Positions 9,247 to 19,011 of a DNA stretch of 64,000 bases are shown one piece after another. How positions within the stretch are numbered: position 1 is the stretch's first letter; each line of letters begins with the position of its first letter. This DNA is from Cohnella ginsengisoli. GTDB taxonomy: Bacteria; Bacillota; Bacilli; Paenibacillales; Paenibacillaceae. The notes beneath the pieces are model-generated. The model ran no database searches. It was not told the origin of the DNA and saw only the letters and a program-made list of their open reading frames with translations. The DNA lies in NCBI RefSeq assembly GCF_029525555.1, contig NZ_JAPDHZ010000008.1:310001-374000 (forward strand). The letters run 5' to 3'. A program made the translations under genes and the position numbers.

Positions 9247-9833
9247 GAGCGTCTGCTGGTCGGGTTTGTTCCTACCTGGGAACAACGAGGCGACTCGGGA
9301 GTCTGGCCCGTCGGGTTTGTTCCTACCTGGGAACAACAGCGCGACTCGGGCGTCTGGCCGGTCGAGTTTGTTCCTAGCTGGGAACAACAGCGCGCCCCGG
9401 GCGTCTGGCCGGTCGAGTTTGTTCCTAGCTGGGAACAACAGCGCGCCCCGGGCGTCTGGCTGGTCGGGTTTGTTCCTAGCTGGGAACAAGAGCGCGACTC
9501 GGGCGTCTGGCCGGTCGGGTTTGTTCTTAGCTGGGAACAACAGCGCGACTCGGGCGTCTGGCCGGTCGGGTTTGTTCCTACCCGGGAACAACGAGGCGAC
9601 TCGGGCGTCTGGCCCGTCGGGTTTGTTCCTAGCTGGGAACAACGAGGCGACTCGGGAGTCGGGTTGGTCGGGTTTGTTCCTGAGCTGGGAACAACAGCGC
9701 GACTCGGGCGTCTGGCTGGTCGGGTTTGTTCCTACCTGGGAACAACGAGGCGACTCGGGAGTCTGGCCCGTCGGGTTTGTTCCTACCTGGGAACAACAGC
9801 GCGCCCCGGGCGTCTGGCCGGTCGGGTTTGTTC
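9247..9833. repeat. 51-bp tandem repeat array, family B (11 units plus partials)
   Basis: Units start at 9261, 9312, 9363, 9414, 9465, 9516, 9567, 9618, 9669, 9721, 9772 and 9823 (last one partial). All are 51 bp except the ninth, which has one extra G (52 bp). Each carries the inverted repeat TTGTTCC-TAGCTG-GGAACAA (loop also TACCTG or TACCCG), then a CGACTCGGG or CGCCCCGGG half and GTCTGGCCGGT. There are no variable spacers and no cas genes, so it is not CRISPR. Long ORFs on both strands through the array follow from the 17-codon period. It fills the gap between lysR and tlp. Confidence 0.95.
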
Positions 9834-9884
9834 GAGGCGAGGCGGGGTGTGAACGCGCCAGCAGCCGACAAGGCACGCCGGTAT

Positions 9885-9914
9885 GCATAAACAGTCCCGC
9901 GGCCGCCCATTCTA
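9885..9914 (+). promoter_or_regulatory. Sigma-G type promoter of tlp
   Basis: GCATA (9885-9889), an 18-bp spacer and CATTCTA (9908-9914) match the forespore sigma-G consensus at every conserved position. The start would be ~40 bp upstream of the tlp ATG. B. subtilis tlp is expressed in the forespore under sigma-G. Confidence 0.75.
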
Positions 9915-9960
9915 ATGTACGGCGCCATCAGAGAGGCGCGACGAGCGGGAGGGATTCGCC

Positions 9961-10185
9961 ATGGCTAAACCGGACAATCGCGCGGACAACGTTGAACATC
10001 TGCAGCAAGCAACCGAGAATACGCTTAAAAACCTCGGCGAAGCCGAAGACTATCTGAACGAATTCTCCTCCGAGATCGGCAGCGAGGAGCGCGAGCGCAT
10101 CGAGGAAAAAAACGAACGCCGCCGCCACAGCATCGAAGGCTTCCGCGAAGAGATCAAGGACGAAGCCGCCTATTCCCAAGAATAG
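9961..10185 (+). CDS. tlp: Small acid-soluble spore protein Tlp
   Basis: 74 residues, highly charged and helical: DNRADNVEHLQQATENTLKN, then ERIEEKNERRRHSIEGFREE and IKDEAA near the end. These match the Tlp family, minor small acid-soluble proteins of the spore core. The start follows GGGAGGGA by 7 nt. A sigma-G promoter lies upstream and a strong terminator downstream, so it is monocistronic. It sits directly after the family B array. Confidence 0.93.
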   Translation: MAKPDNRADNVEHLQQATENTLKNLGEAEDYLNEFSSEIGSEERERIEEKNERRRHSIEGFREEIKDEAAYSQE

Positions 10186-10220
10186 CGGGCTCCAAGCAAA
10201 GCGATCCCAGGCATCAAAAC

Positions 10221-10265
10221 GAATAGACCGTTCAGCCCCATCAGGGCCGAACGGTCTATTCGTTT
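10221..10265. terminator. Bidirectional intrinsic terminator
   Basis: A stem of at least 12 bp (AATAGACCGTTC / GAACGGTCTATT) has TCGTTTT after it on the plus strand and ATTCGTTTT on the minus strand. It serves both tlp and the convergent RND gene. Confidence 0.85.
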
Positions 10266-10284
10266 TCCTATCGCGCACTCGAAC

Positions 10285-13200
10285 TTAGGCGGCGGCTTCC
10301 GCCCGCTCGGCCCCGGTGGACATGCGTTCCCGGCGGGAGCGCCTGAAGTAGAGCAGCTCGTACATGACCGGCACCACGACCAGCGTGAGCAGGGTCGAAC
10401 TGGCGAGACCGCCGATGACGACGACGGCCAGGCCGCTCGAGATGATGCTGCCGCCGCCCATGCCGATCGCGAGCGGGATCAAGGCGCAGATCGTCGCGAT
10501 CGCGGTCATCAGGATCGGACGGAGGCGCGTGCCGCCTGCCTCGATCAGCGCGTCGCGGATCGTCAGGCCGCGCTCGATCTGCTGATGGACGCGTTCGAGC
10601 AGCACGATCGCGTTAGTGACGACGATGCCGATTAACATCAGGAAGCCGATCATGCTCGATACCGACATCGGCTCGCCGCCGATCAGCGTGCCGACCAGGC
10701 CGCCGATGAGCGCGAACGGCAGGGAGAACAGCACGGCCAGCGGCGCGCGGCCCTCGCGGAACGCGATGACCATGACGATGTACACCATGCCGACCGCGAC
10801 CAGCATCGCCATCATCATGTCGCTCATCATCTGCTGAATGTCGGCGTTGCTGCCGCCGAAGTCATATTCTACGCCGGCGGGAAGCTTTAAGTTCTTCAGC
10901 GCGTTCTCGATCTCCGTATTGACCTTGCCTGCGTTCTTGTCCGCGATCTTGCCCGAGACGGTCGCGAACTCCGCGCCGTTCTTGTACAGCAGCGTGCTCG
11001 GCAGCTGCACTTCCTTCACGTCCGCGATGTCTTTGACTTGGATCGCGGCGCCGTTCGGGGTCTGCAGCTTGAGGCTCGCAATGTCGTCCCTCGAGGCAAG
11101 CGACACCCCGCTCAGCGTCACGTGCAGGTCGCTCGCTCCAGAGCCGTCGCCGATCTTGCCGGCGTCGCTCTCGGACAGGAACGGGCGAAGCTGCATCGAG
11201 GCCTGCGCGGCGGACAAGCCGTACTTCTGCGCGTCCGCCTGGCGCACTTCGATCGCGATGCCTTTGGTGCCGTCCTGCAGATTGTTCGCGACGTTCTCGG
11301 TGCCGGCAATCTTGCCGATCGCATCCGTGATCATCTCGGTGCCCGTCCGGATATCGCCCGTCGAAGGGCCCGTGACCGTCACGTCGATCGCGCCGCCGCC
11401 GGCCATGTCGTCCTGCGTCAGGCTGAACTCGGCGCCTTCCGGCACCTTGACCTTCGCGGCGATCTCTTCGCTGAATTTGTCGAGATCGGTGCCGTTTTCG
11501 AGTCCGATGAACCAGCCGGCGGCATTCGCGCTCTCGTCACCGAAGAAGGTGCCGCCCATCGTGACGCTCGAATTTTTGACGGCCGGATGCTCGGCGATCA
11601 ACTTGTCGAGCTTGGCGGCCTCCGTCCGCACGGCGCTCGCGGTCGCGCCTTTCGGCATTTTCAGATCGGCGAAAATGTACTTGTAGTCGGATTCGGGCAG
11701 CAGCGTGACGCCGATCTTGCCGGCGAAGATGGGCGCCAGGCTGCCGAGGAAGATGAGCGTGGCGAGCACGAGCACGGTCCCCTTGTGGGCCAGCGACCAG
11801 CCAAGCACCCGCTTGTAGCCCCGGCTCATCGCCGATTCGCCGGTTTCCTTCGGCACCTTGTTCTTCATCAGTCCCCAGGCCATCAGCGGCACGACCGTCA
11901 GCGCGACGAGCAGCGAGGACAGGAGCGCGAAGCCGACGGTCAGCGCGAACGGGCGGAAGTAGCCGCCGATCATGCCCTGCAGCAGACCGAGCGGCGCGAA
12001 CACGGCGACCGTCGTGATCGTGGACGACGTGATCGCCCTGCCCACTTCGGCCGTCGCGGCGGCGATCAGCTCCCTGTCCGCCTTTTCCCCGCGAATCCGG
12101 CGAATGATATTTTCGATGACAACGATGCTGTCGTCCACCACCCGCCCCGTGGCGACGGCCAGGCCGCCGAGCGTCATAATGTTCAGCGTGACGTCCGTGA
12201 ACGTCTTGAGGCAGATCATCGCGATCAGCATGGACAGCGGGATCGAGACGATCGCGATGAGCGTCGCGCGGAAGTTGCGCAGGAAGAACAGGATCAGGAT
12301 CGAGGCGAACAAGGCGCCCAGTCCGCCCTCGCGAGCCAGCGTGCCGACCGATTCCTTGATGTCGACCGCTCTGTCGTACATGATGAGCGTATCGACCTGC
12401 CCACCTTTTTCCGCTTCGTCGTAAGCTTCAAGCACTTGCTTGGATACGTCCACCGTGTTGGCCGAGCCGGTCTTGACGATATTCAGCGTGACGCTCGGCT
12501 TGCCGTTCGTCTGATTGATGACCGCCTGGTCCCTACCCTGCTCGATTGCGGCGACGTCGGTCAGCTTGACCGTGCCGTCCGCCGTCAGCGGCCATGCCTT
12601 CAGCTGTTCGATCGAACGCAGGTCGCCTTGGACAAATACCGGCAGCGTCGACTGCCCCATCGTCGCTTCGCCGAGCGGCACGCTCAGGTTGTTGGCCTGC
12701 AGCGCGCTCGTGATCTGATCGAAGGCGATGCCGCGCTCGTTCATCTTGGCGGCGTCGAGACGGATATAGACGCCGTCGTCCTTCAGCCCGACGGTCTTTA
12801 CCTCGCTGACGCCTTCGATCGCCTCGAGCTTCGGCCGCAGCGTGTTTTTAACGTAATCGCTCAGCTGCGCCTCCGTCATGCCGTCCTTGGCGATGACCGT
12901 CGAATACATGATCGGCTGGTTGGTCGTAGAGTAATACAAGACTTGGGGTTTGTCGACGCCCTCCGGCAGCCGGACCTCGTCGACCGCCTGCTTGACGAGC
13001 TCCTGCTTTTTCTTCATATCGTCGTTGTAGCTGAATTCGAGCTGCAGCCCGGATACGCTGTTGGCGGATTGGGACGTCACGTTTTTGACGCCTTCCACGT
13101 TTTTGAGCGCCTTCTCGAGCGGCAGGGTCACTTGATTGAGCACTTCGCCCGGCGCCGCTCCCGGATAGACCGCCTGAACCATGATGCCCGGAAATTGAAT

Positions 13201-13320
13201 CTCCGGCTGCTGCTCTTGCTGGAACTTCGTCGAAGCGTAGACGCCTCCGACCGCCACCAGAAGGACCAGCAGTACGATCGCTACCGGATTGCGCAGCGAA
13301 AAATTCGTGAAAAACTTCAT
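10285..13320 (-). CDS. RND-family efflux transporter, SwrC/YerP-like
   Basis: About 1011 residues, an intact frame. The N-terminus KFFTNFSLRNPVAIVLLVLL starts the first helix. A large extracytoplasmic loop (PN1/PN2-like) follows, then helices 2-6 with GRVVDDSIVVIENI carrying the two adjacent acidic residues of RND proton relay. A second loop and helices repeat the plan. Overall similarity is to B. subtilis SwrC (surfactin self-resistance), a Gram-positive RND pump acting without an outer-membrane channel. The ATG at 13320 is preferred over a GTG 12 bp upstream because GGAAG precedes it. The substrate, possibly a lipopeptide or detergent-like compound, is inferred. Confidence 0.88.
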   Translation of the reverse strand: MKFFTNFSLRNPVAIVLLVLLVAVGGVYASTKFQQEQQPEIQFPGIMVQAVYPGAAPGEVLNQVTLPLEKALKNVEGVKNVTSQSANSVSGLQLEFSYNDDMKKKQELVKQAVDEVRLPEGVDKPQVLYYSTTNQPIMYSTVIAKDGMTEAQLSDYVKNTLRPKLEAIEGVSEVKTVGLKDDGVYIRLDAAKMNERGIAFDQITSALQANNLSVPLGEATMGQSTLPVFVQGDLRSIEQLKAWPLTADGTVKLTDVAAIEQGRDQAVINQTNGKPSVTLNIVKTGSANTVDVSKQVLEAYDEAEKGGQVDTLIMYDRAVDIKESVGTLAREGGLGALFASILILFFLRNFRATLIAIVSIPLSMLIAMICLKTFTDVTLNIMTLGGLAVATGRVVDDSIVVIENIIRRIRGEKADRELIAAATAEVGRAITSSTITTVAVFAPLGLLQGMIGGYFRPFALTVGFALLSSLLVALTVVPLMAWGLMKNKVPKETGESAMSRGYKRVLGWSLAHKGTVLVLATLIFLGSLAPIFAGKIGVTLLPESDYKYIFADLKMPKGATASAVRTEAAKLDKLIAEHPAVKNSSVTMGGTFFGDESANAAGWFIGLENGTDLDKFSEEIAAKVKVPEGAEFSLTQDDMAGGGAIDVTVTGPSTGDIRTGTEMITDAIGKIAGTENVANNLQDGTKGIAIEVRQADAQKYGLSAAQASMQLRPFLSESDAGKIGDGSGASDLHVTLSGVSLASRDDIASLKLQTPNGAAIQVKDIADVKEVQLPSTLLYKNGAEFATVSGKIADKNAGKVNTEIENALKNLKLPAGVEYDFGGSNADIQQMMSDMMMAMLVAVGMVYIVMVIAFREGRAPLAVLFSLPFALIGGLVGTLIGGEPMSVSSMIGFLMLIGIVVTNAIVLLERVHQQIERGLTIRDALIEAGGTRLRPILMTAIATICALIPLAIGMGGGSIISSGLAVVVIGGLASSTLLTLVVVPVMYELLYFRRSRRERMSTGAERAEAAA

Positions 13321-13556
13321 GTTTTCTTCCACTCTTCTCTTTGGTTAATTTACGGCTTGCCTGACTTTATCGCCCAACTGCAAGTCGCCGATGGAACTTA
13401 TTGTATTTCACCATTTTCAAAACGAACATAGTCTGCGGATGGTGTTCGCGCCTGGACTTAAGTCCGGAATGGGAAACCGCTTCAAAATGACTAAACGCTT
13501 CGCGACCGACCGGTGATACAATGGAGAAAACGACCGCGTCCCGCCCGGAGGCTCCC

Positions 13557-15699
13557 ATGTACGCTTTTATCCGCCGGCTCCTCTCATCGTTCCTTCATTA
13601 CAAGCTGGAATCCGCTTTTCTTCTGGCTGCGGTCATGGTCGAGCTGGCCTTCGAGACCTTCATGCCGCTGAGCTTCAAGTTCATCATCGACTATGCCATC
13701 GTGCCGAAGCGGTACGAGATGCTGCTGACCCTGCTGATCCTGATGGCAGGTGCCGCGGTCGCGTCCGTCGCCATCGGATTTTATCGCGACCGGATATTCG
13801 CCGGCCTGAGCGCGCGCATCCTGTCGGACGACTACAAGCGGCTTTTCAACAAGCTGCAGACGCTGGGCACCGACTTTTTCCATCGGACGCCGGGCGGCGA
13901 CATCGTGTCCCGGTTCAACGGGGATCTCGTCTCGGTCGATGCCTTCGTCAAGCTGATCCCCTACACGCTGTTGTCCGTGCTGGGATTGGCCGCGAACGTG
14001 ACCGTGCTGTTTTTCCTGCAGTGGAAGCTGGCGCTGCTGGCCGTCATCGGGATGCCGCTGTGCCTGATCGGTCCCAAGCTGTTCGGCAAAAAGGCGTACG
14101 AGGCGAGCTACGAACTCAAAGAAGCCCAGGCGCAGCTCGCGTCGGCGGTTCAAGAAAATATCGGCGCGCAGCCCGTCATCAAGGCTTTCGGGCTCCAGCG
14201 GACATTCGTCCGACGATTCGCCGACCGCATGGACGGCTACCGCGCGGCGTCTTCGCGGTCGAGCTTCCTCGGCTTCGCGATCGACCGCGCCACCAATCTT
14301 GGCACGATGCTGCTGAACCTGGCGACGATCGCCGTAGGCTCCATGCTGGCTTATTACGGCATGCTATCGATCGGCTCCTTGCTCGCGTTCAGCACGATTC
14401 TGATCAGCCTTGGCTATTTGGTCGCCGCCGTGACCTGGGTCGCGCCGATGTTCATCGAAGCCGTCTCCGGCACGCAGCGCATTCAGGAGATATTGGACGA
14501 AGCGCCTTCCGTCGCGGACGACGAATCCGCCCCCCCGGCTGCCGCCCCTCGAGCGCGGCGTCGCGCTGCGCGACGTCACGTTCGGATACGACGTCAGGCA
14601 GCGCAGCCTGAGCGACGTCAGCCTGTTCATCCCCAAGGACAGCTACGCCGCCTTCGTCGGCGCCAGCGGCTCGGGGAAAGCACGATCGTCAACCTGCTGA
14701 TGCGGCTGTACGATCCGCTTCAAGGCGCGGTCCTCTTCGACGATTGCGACATTCGGACGATGAATCTCCAATCGGTCCGCTCGCACATCGGAATCGTCTT
14801 CCAGGAAAGCTTCCTGTTCCATACGTCGATCATGGAAAACATTCGTCTCGGCGCGCCCGAAGCGACCGACGAAGAAGTGGTCGAGGCCGCGCGCGCCGCC
14901 GAGATTCACGACTTTATCATGGGGCTGCCCGACGGATACGCGACGAACGTCGGCGAGCGGGGGAGGCCGGCTGTCGGGCGGGCAACGGCAGCGCGTCGCG
15001 ATCGCGCGGGCCATCGTGCGCGACCCGGCTATCCTCATCTTGGACGAGGCGACCTCGGCGCTCGATCCCGCGACGGAAGCGGCGATCAATCTGACCCTCC
15101 GGCGCATCTCCGCGAACCGGACGGTCATCTCCGTCACGCACCGCCTGGCTTCGGCCGAACATGCGGACTGCATCTACGTTCTTCACCAGGGACGGATCGC
15201 GGAGCAGGGCACGCACCGGGAGCTGCTGCAACTGACCGACGGACGCTACAAGCAATCTTGGCAGAAGCAATCCGGGTTCGAGCTCAGCGACAACGGGCAT
15301 CACGTCGGCGTCCATGTGGACCGCCTCAAGCTGTTCCCTCTTTTTTCGGAACTCGACGACGGGCTGCTGCAGGAGATCTCCCATTTTTTCGTCACCGAGT
15401 CGTACGCTTCGGGAAGAACGCTCATTCATGAAGGCGACATGGGAGATAAGTTCTACGTCATCGTGCACGGCAAAGTCGAGGTGCTAAAAAAAGACGACGA
15501 CGGCGAGGATCGGCCCGTCGCCGTCCTGACGGATGGGGATTTCTTCGGAGAGGTGGCGCTGCTGCGCAGCGTGCCGCGGACGGCGACCGTCAACACGCTG
15601 ACGCCGGTCGTCTGCGTGACGCTGCAGCGCGAGTTTTTCCAGAGCTTCGTTCAAAGGTCGCCTCACGTGGCCGCCTTCATGAACCTCCGGTCCAAATGA
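13557..15699 (+). CDS. ABC exporter with C-terminal cyclic-nucleotide-binding domain (frameshifted)
   Basis: A half-transporter of ~715 residues: six-helix membrane domain (~1-320), nucleotide-binding domain (~335-580), then a cNMP-binding fold (~590-710). Seen directly: Walker A GASGSGKST (one A missing at 14677-14679), Q-loop IVFQESFLFH, signature LSGGQRQRVAIARA, Walker B ILILDEATSALD, H-loop VTHRLAS. The tail has the phosphate-binding cassette FFGEVALLRSVPRTATV. Frames break at C7 (14530-14536), the A run at 14677 and a G5 run (14959-14963). Start 13557 has GGAGG 6 nt upstream; an ATG at 13521 does not. It exports an unknown substrate, perhaps gated by a nucleotide. Confidence 0.88.
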
Positions 15700-16292
15700 A
15701 TGGCGCGGATCGAATCCAGCAGCACGCCCTCGCGCGCGGCATGCGCGATCTTGCCGGCGAATTCGGGCCTGACGAGGTGAGCGAGCGGCTGTTCTACCTG
15801 CTCGTAGCGGCCGAAAGCGTCAAGCGCCTGCGCGTCCCAAATATCGGCGTATAGCAGCAGGTCGTCCGGCATCACCCGCTTCCGGTCCGTGCCCGGCTCC
15901 GGCAGGCAATCGAACGGTACGTCCACGTTGAGCGAGCCGTAGTCATCGGTCAGCTGTTCGTCGGGGCGGATATCCCGGACGGCGATCTCCACTTCGTATG
16001 CCGTGCCGATGCAGTTCGCGTGGAAGCTGTGGTTGACGTAGCGGCCGATGTCCCAGCAAAGGATGAATTGCCCCAGCTGATTGCGGTACGAATACTTTAG
16101 CACCTGCTTTTTGCGGTCCGCGTCCAGCGCGTACACGACCTCCGGCTCCAGGATCTGGTCCAGATCGTCGAGCGCCCAAGTGAGCGTCCCCTTTGGGATC
16201 AGCCGCGTCGCGAATACGCCGTAACCCATTTTCTCGTCGATGTAACGCAGTTCCGTGTGCGGATGCATCATCCCGGATAGACCCCTGTCCAT
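15663..16292 (-). CDS. SET domain-containing protein
   Basis: 209 residues. SET signatures in order: GYGVFATRLIPKGTLTW (N-terminal SET strand), YVNHSFHANC (the NHxxxxN-like motif that binds S-adenosylmethionine) and DEQLTDDYGSLN (closing knot with catalytic Tyr). Bacterial members are lysine methyltransferase-like with mostly unknown substrates. The ~75-residue tail is not recognised. It converges on the ABC-cNMP gene with a 37-bp coding overlap, so there is no terminator between them. An ATG at 16271 is an alternative start. Confidence 0.85.
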   Translation of the reverse strand: MDRGLSGMMHPHTELRYIDEKMGYGVFATRLIPKGTLTWALDDLDQILEPEVVYALDADRKKQVLKYSYRNQLGQFILCWDIGRYVNHSFHANCIGTAYEVEIAVRDIRPDEQLTDDYGSLNVDVPFDCLPEPGTDRKRVMPDDLLLYADIWDAQALDAFGRYEQVEQPLAHLVRPEFAGKIAHAAREGVLLDSIRAIHLDRRFMKAAT

Positions 16293-16445
16293 TGGATATT
16301 CATTCCTATCTAATTAATTATCCATGGATTTGTCGAATCCTGCTCGGTCCGCCTATAAATCTAACGGTCGAAAGCCCCGGACGGCGTTCTAGCGAACACT
16401 CCGCGAAGGAGGGCGTATGAGCGGCGGGATGCGGGTAGTCGCTAT

Positions 16446-17543
16446 TTACTCGCTGCGCCGCCGGCCGCCCCTGAGCCGCGAGACGATCGGATACACGAAG
16501 ACGAGGCACTCGACGAACAGGGCGAAGGTCGCCCAGCTCCTGTCGAAAGATCGGGCCAGCTCGGCCGGATAGCGGGCCAGGACGACCGACAGCGCCACGA
16601 CGAATGCCGCAAGCGGAAAAGTGATCGGCTTATAATGGCTGAGCCCCAGCGCTTGGGAGACCAGCAGCGTCCCGACGGCGAAGACGATGCTGAGCTTGAT
16701 GAACAGACCTGCAAACCAGATGGAGACGATAATCGCGTCCATATTATGCACGAAGTCGCCCAGATGCAGGAAGCCGCTCAGTTCCAGCGCCGGATACATG
16801 AGGGCGCCCGAGAGCTGCGGACCGAGGAAGACGATCATGAGCAGAAATTCCGATACGAGAATATAGGTTCCCGCCATCGATCCGATCCACACCGCCTTGC
16901 GCACCTGCTGAAGGCCGTCGAACAGCGGCACGATGTATGCGAGCAGCACCAGCTCCCCGTACCAGGGAATCAGCGAATAAGTCTGGCTCCACAGCGCCTT
17001 CCAATCGTGAATACGCGTAAATTCATGCCACATCGGCGTGCTTATTTCGGGAATAAAAAACAACGGCTTGATGAAAAAGAGAAATCCGATGAGGAAAAAG
17101 CAGCCCTGCGCGAACCGAAAGGCGACCGGCACGCCGGATTGAGCCATGGACGCCGCAGCCGACATGACCAGCACGGCGACCGCGACCGACGGCGTCTCCT
17201 TCAGATAGGTCGGCACGAAAAAATCGGTAAATTCGCGGAGAATATGCGCGGACAAGTGGAGGAAGAAAAAAGCCGAGAGCAGCAAAATCGCGGCGTTTCC
17301 GGCCTTGCCGACTACTTTTGCGCCTTCGATGCCGACATAAGCGGAGGGACGGCGCAGCGCGTAGCGCAAGCTGAAAACCGTAAGCGCCGTCCCGGCCACG
17401 GCGGCAATCCCGATGCTGTATACGCCGTCAAAGGGAGCATTCTTGGCCAGCGGACCGAGCAAGAAAGCGATCGTCGTCGAGAAAACGTAAACGAAGATGA
17501 GCGAGCCGATCTGGAGCCCCGTTATCGTCCCCTGGTTTTTCAG
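16446..17543 (-). CDS. Germinant receptor B subunit (GerAB-type amino-acid permease)
   Basis: About 365 residues, ten predicted helices of the APC superfamily. N-terminal LKNQGTITGLQIGSLIFVYV is typical of GerAB proteins. No ATG, GTG or TTG fits behind the GGAGGAGG site; a CTG at 17543 does, or an indel hides the start. In spores the B subunit binds the germinant in the inner membrane. It is the last gene of the gerA-C-D-B operon, 24 bp after the small D gene. Confidence 0.85.
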   Translation of the reverse strand: MKNQGTITGLQIGSLIFVYVFSTTIAFLLGPLAKNAPFDGVYSIGIAAVAGTALTVFSLRYALRRPSAYVGIEGAKVVGKAGNAAILLLSAFFFLHLSAHILREFTDFFVPTYLKETPSVAVAVLVMSAAASMAQSGVPVAFRFAQGCFFLIGFLFFIKPLFFIPEISTPMWHEFTRIHDWKALWSQTYSLIPWYGELVLLAYIVPLFDGLQQVRKAVWIGSMAGTYILVSEFLLMIVFLGPQLSGALMYPALELSGFLHLGDFVHNMDAIIVSIWFAGLFIKLSIVFAVGTLLVSQALGLSHYKPITFPLAAFVVALSVVLARYPAELARSFDRSWATFALFVECLVFVYPIVSRLRGGRRRSE

Positions 17544-17567
17544 GACAGCCCCTCCTCCCTTTTTCCT

Positions 17568-17790
17568 TCACTTGCGTGTTATCCAGCTCTGCACCGGCCC
17601 GAAGACGAAGTCGATCGCCCGGTTGGGATTCACCCATTCGGGCACATAGTGCGCGAGCGCCGCGAAGACGAACGCGAATCCGGTCACGGCGAAGGCAACG
17701 ACCCGGTCGCGCTTGCACGCCGATCCGCGCCGCAGCAAAAAAGATCTGGTACGCGATGACGGCCGCCATCCCCAATGCCAACATGATCAT
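17568..17790 (-). CDS. Small two-helix germinant receptor D-type subunit (frameshifted)
   Basis: About 74 residues: MIMLALGMAAVIAYQIFFLL as the first hydrophobic segment, a basic loop (RRGSACKRDR), then VVAFAVTGFAFVFAALAHYV and a short tail NPNRAIDFVFGPVQSWITRK. The frame breaks at an A6 run (17737-17742). A GGAGG site precedes the ATG at 17790, which overlaps the gerC stop (ATGA), implying translational coupling. Known D subunits of Bacillus ger operons are small two-helix proteins that modulate the receptor; size, topology and position agree. Confidence 0.75.
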
Positions 17791-18984
17791 GAGACGCCGC
17801 CTCCTTCCGAGGATAGCCTGGGCGAGTGGCTGATGCCGGGCGTTCGCAGGATGATGCGGGCGTGGATCACCGGCTTCATGTACAAGAACAGATTCTCCCG
17901 CGGCTGGTCCGCCCACCTCCGCCATAGCGACGGATACTTGTACTTCACGTATTCGCTCCATTGAAAGGCGTCCGCCTCCTCCTCCTGCGCCTTGTCGGCG
18001 GCGGATTGCGCCAGGTTACGAATCCGTACGTTCAGCGCTCGCTCGACCTTTCGCATGCTCGCGGGGTCGTAAAGATCGATGTTCGACTGGATGGAGACGA
18101 GATCCGCCTTGCCGTCGATAAAGACGTGGACGAACACCTTGCCGCCGCGCCGTTCGGCTCTCGTCGCCTGCTTAATGTCGACCAGCCTGACGCTGAAGAG
18201 CCCCTTGGGATCCGGGAGCGTGGCCGTCAGCATCATTTCCGGCGTGCGGCTTTTCATGAAAGAGATCCCCATGGTCTCATCCTCCGTGAACGTGCCGATG
18301 ACCCTATTGTTTTTCATGAGCGCCGCGCCTCCGATACCGGACCATTGCACGGTTTTGTCCTCGGTCAACAGCTTAAGCTCCCGCATGTTCAGCTCGGGGA
18401 TATAGGCATCCCCCAGGTTGTTCCATTGCGAGTACAGCAAGTCCCGGATATTGACCGGCGGCAGTCGCCTGGAATGCGCCGACTCGCGCCAGGTCTCGGC
18501 GGGGAATCGCTCGAATACGGGCGTCAGCCTCGCGATGTTACGGGCTTCGCCGTTGAAGTAAAACACGTAAACGCGAAAGCGGAAGTCCGTCGCGCGGATG
18601 AGGAAATCGAACAAGGGCGCCATCCCCGCCCGCGCGTAACGGTCTCCGACGATGATCGTGCGCATTTGTCCCCAAGCGACGTTGCGCGGCAGATCCTTCT
18701 GAATCTGCTGGAAGGCTTCCGTGATGTCCCGTCCTTTGCCGGTGACCAATACGTACGGCTTCTCGGCGCTCGGGGGAAGCGTTCACGCCGATGGAGATGC
18801 GGTTCGGGAGAAGGAACATCGTCGAGATCTCAGTCCGGCCCTGCTCATCCCTGTCAACGATCATCGTCGACACGAAGGTGCGGTCGTTGAGCTCTTGCTT
18901 GGACCAGCACCCGGTTAACCCCGTCAGCGAGACGACAATCATCAGCTTCAGGGCGACCGCATGGGCTCCTGGACGCTTTCGCAT
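17787..18984 (-). CDS. Germinant receptor C subunit, GerAC lipoprotein (frameshifted)
   Basis: About 400 residues. The signal peptide ends in lipobox LTGC (residues ~23-26), with CWSKQELNDRTFVSTMIVDRD following, standard for GerAC. The frame shifts at a G5 run (18772-18776) and resumes with PYVLVTGKGRDITEAFQQIQ; the C-terminal domain follows (SGIGGAALMKNNRVIGTF). The lipid-anchored protein faces the outside of the spore inner membrane. It lies 27 bp after gerA and its stop overlaps the D gene start. Confidence 0.9.
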
Positions 18985-19011
18985 CGTTTCTCCCCGTTTC
19001 GTTCGCTTTTT

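Noticed and set aside
9247..9833. CRISPR array
   Set aside because: The whole unit is repeated, there are no unique spacers of constant length, and no cas gene is near.
9245..10057. Long ORFs on both strands through the family B array
   Set aside because: A 51-bp period without stops leaves several frames open at once; there are no ribosome sites, and the one 52-bp unit breaks the frame.
11038..13431. 797-residue plus-strand ORF opposite the RND gene
   Set aside because: It is the antisense shadow of a conserved transporter in GC-rich DNA, Arg/Asp/His-rich with no family features.
14677..14680. Programmed ribosomal frameshift in the ABC Walker A motif
   Set aside because: There is no slippery heptamer with a downstream structure, and the same gene has two other homopolymer breaks, which fits sequencing error.
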